A DNA stretch of 64,000 nucleotides from Paucibacter sp. B2R-40 (GTDB taxonomy: Bacteria; Pseudomonadota; Gammaproteobacteria; Burkholderiales; Burkholderiaceae_C). The DNA lies in NCBI RefSeq assembly GCF_025717555.1, contig NZ_JAJIRP010000007.1, positions 1 to 64,000 of the forward strand. The letters run 5' to 3'. Position numbers and translations under genes: made by a program. The notes beneath the pieces were generated by a model that was not told where the DNA came from, did not search any database, and saw nothing but the letters and a program-made list of their open reading frames with translations. Every line of letters begins with the position of its first letter. Within the stretch, counting starts at the first letter, position 1. Positions 62,695 to 64,000 of this stretch are shown piece after piece.

Positions 62695-64000
62695 ATGAGC
62701 ATTAGCAGTAGTCATGACAGCAATGGCTTGGAACGGCAGCAGCCTTTGCTGATCGTTGAAGACGACCTAGCTTTACAAAAGCAACTGAAGTGGTCCTTAG
62801 ATCGCTTTGAATCAGCTGTGGCGCAGGATGTCGCCAGCGCGGTTTTGCAGTTTCGTCGGCACAGCCCTGCGGTGGTCACCATGGATCTTGGGCTTCCTCC
62901 GGATCAAGATTCGGTGGCAGAGGGCTTTAAATGTCTTGAGAAGTTGTTGGAGTTGGATCCTGGCGTCAAGGTGATTGTCTTGACCGGGCAAAACGACCAG
63001 GACAATGCCTTACGTGCCATTCGTATGGGTGCTTATGATTTCTTGGCCAAACCGGTTGATCCGGATGTTTTGAGCTTGACGGTAGAGCGGGCCTATCGTC
63101 TGTACGAGCTACAGAAAGAAAATCAACGTCTACAGAATTTGCATCGAAGCGATGCTATGGGCGGTTTGATCACCCGTGATGCCGGTATGTTGAAAATCTG
63201 CCGAACCATTGAAAAGGTGGCGCCCAGTGATGCAACTGTGCTGCTGCTAGGCGAGAGTGGTACCGGCAAAGAGGTGCTGGCGCAAGGGTTGCATGAAGCT
63301 TCAAAGCGCAAAGGCCGCTTTGTGGCCATCAATTGCGCGGCCATCCCCGAGAATTTGCTGGAGAGCGAATTGTTCGGTTACGAAAAAGGCGCTTTTACGG
63401 GCGCCAGCAAAACCACGCTTGGCAAAATCGAGACGGCCAACGGCGGCACCTTGATGTTGGATGAAATTGGTGATTTGCCGATGAGTTTGCAGGCTAAATT
63501 ATTGCGATTTTTGCAGGAGCGCACGATCGAGCGTGTTGGTGGCAGGCAGGAAATTCCAATTGATGTACGGATTGTTGGCGCGACCCACCAAAATCTCAAG
63601 AATCATATTGCGGAAGGGCGGTTTCGTGAAGATTTGTATTACCGAATGGCAGAAATAGTTGTTGATATTCCGCCTCTGCGTGATCGCACGGGGGACGCGG
63701 TGCTTTTGGCTCACGCTTTTTTGAAACGATACGCGAGCGAGCAACGCCGAACTGCTTCCAGTTTGACATCAGATGCCCTAGCTGCAATTGAAGCCCATTC
63801 TTGGCCGGGCAATGTTCGCGAATTGCAGAATCTGGTAAAAAGGGCCTCCATCATGGCCGATGGTGATCGCGTGACTGCGACCGATTTGGGTTTGAAGGGC
63901 CAAACCGGGGAGGTTGATGCGGAAGCCAACTTATTGGATTTACGTTCTGTGCGAGAACGCGCTGAACGTCAGGCTGTTGTGACTGCTTTGGCACGGGTTG
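62695..64000 (+). CDS. prsR: PEP-CTERM system sigma-54 response regulator PrsR, 3' end cut by window
   Basis: 435 residues visible, truncated by the window edge. Receiver domain with D64 in 'VVTMDLGLPPDQDS' and K119 in 'YDFLAKPVDPDV'; sigma-54 AAA+ domain with Walker A GESGTGKE (186-193) and GAFTGA (232-237). The C-terminal DNA-binding domain lies past the end. PrsR with sigma-54 activates PEP-CTERM proteins and exopolysaccharide genes in bacteria with XrtA. ATG at 62695. Confidence 0.9.
   Translation, partial: MSISSSHDSNGLERQQPLLIVEDDLALQKQLKWSLDRFESAVAQDVASAVLQFRRHSPAVVTMDLGLPPDQDSVAEGFKCLEKLLELDPGVKVIVLTGQNDQDNALRAIRMGAYDFLAKPVDPDVLSLTVERAYRLYELQKENQRLQNLHRSDAMGGLITRDAGMLKICRTIEKVAPSDATVLLLGESGTGKEVLAQGLHEASKRKGRFVAINCAAIPENLLESELFGYEKGAFTGASKTTLGKIETANGGTLMLDEIGDLPMSLQAKLLRFLQERTIERVGGRQEIPIDVRIVGATHQNLKNHIAEGRFREDLYYRMAEIVVDIPPLRDRTGDAVLLAHAFLKRYASEQRRTASSLTSDALAAIEAHSWPGNVRELQNLVKRASIMADGDRVTATDLGLKGQTGEVDAEANLLDLRSVRERAERQAVVTALARV

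Overview
The window reads as chromosomal DNA of a betaproteobacterium of the order Burkholderiales, most likely the Rubrivivax/Leptothrix/Roseateles lineage (inference). Reasons: G/C-rich third codon positions, the trxA-rho-rpmE2 cluster, a kynBUA operon, AscD-type ferredoxin reductase, and the exosortase/PEP-CTERM system with XrtA-type glycosyltransferase, PrsK and PrsR. No phage, insertion sequence, plasmid gene or CRISPR array was seen.

Layout. 0-4.8 kb: tail of a branched-chain amino acid (BCAA) ABC transporter ATPase, then on the minus strand a leucine dehydrogenase-type enzyme, a PF10014-type 2-oxoglutarate/Fe dioxygenase and a 2Fe-2S/FAD reductase; a short-chain dehydrogenase and a rhomboid protease follow. 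5-12.5 kb: tRNA-Leu, cysM, a TusA-like protein, galU, a 2-hydroxyacid dehydrogenase homologue lacking its usual catalytic residues, valS and guaC. The guaC 3' end is followed by a 62-bp tandem repeat that preserves a peptide tail. 12.6-21.5 kb: DJ-1/PfpI protein, TetR regulator with a palindromic operator, LytS/LytTR two-component pair, M24 aminopeptidase, and a large PAS histidine kinase. 21.7-24.5 kb: kynB-kynU-kynA (tryptophan to anthranilate). 25-28.6 kb: a Tat-exported phospholipase C between two PEP-CTERM surface proteins. 28.7-36.7 kb: lipoprotein, fasciclin protein, then pstSCAB-phoU-phoB-phoR behind a PHO box. 36.7-41.5 kb: ArnT-like membrane glycosyltransferase, rpmE2, rho, trxA and three identical tRNA-Pro genes in a 158-bp tandem repeat. 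41.6-52 kb: OPT transporter, tRNA-Arg, GST, phosphotransferase, Crp/Fnr regulator, FimV-like protein. 50.2-57.3 kb: minus-strand lptF-lptG-cbiX-cysB-aminotransferase against plus-strand pepA-holC. 57.4-64 kb: LivK-type binding protein and the start of the PEP-CTERM/exopolysaccharide locus (XrtA sugar transferase, prsK, prsR running off the edge).

How parts fit together. The pst-pho block is a complete phosphate sensing and uptake unit; the phospholipase C upstream could supply phosphate from phosphocholine lipids. The two PEP-CTERM proteins need an exosortase, and the end of the window carries the sugar transferase and PrsK/PrsR pair that normally accompany it. CysM, the TusA-like protein, CysB and CbiX are separate pieces of sulfur and siroheme metabolism. 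The most unusual feature is the repeated C-terminal coding cassette after guaC: its copies differ mostly at synonymous sites although two of them lie downstream of the guaC stop codon.
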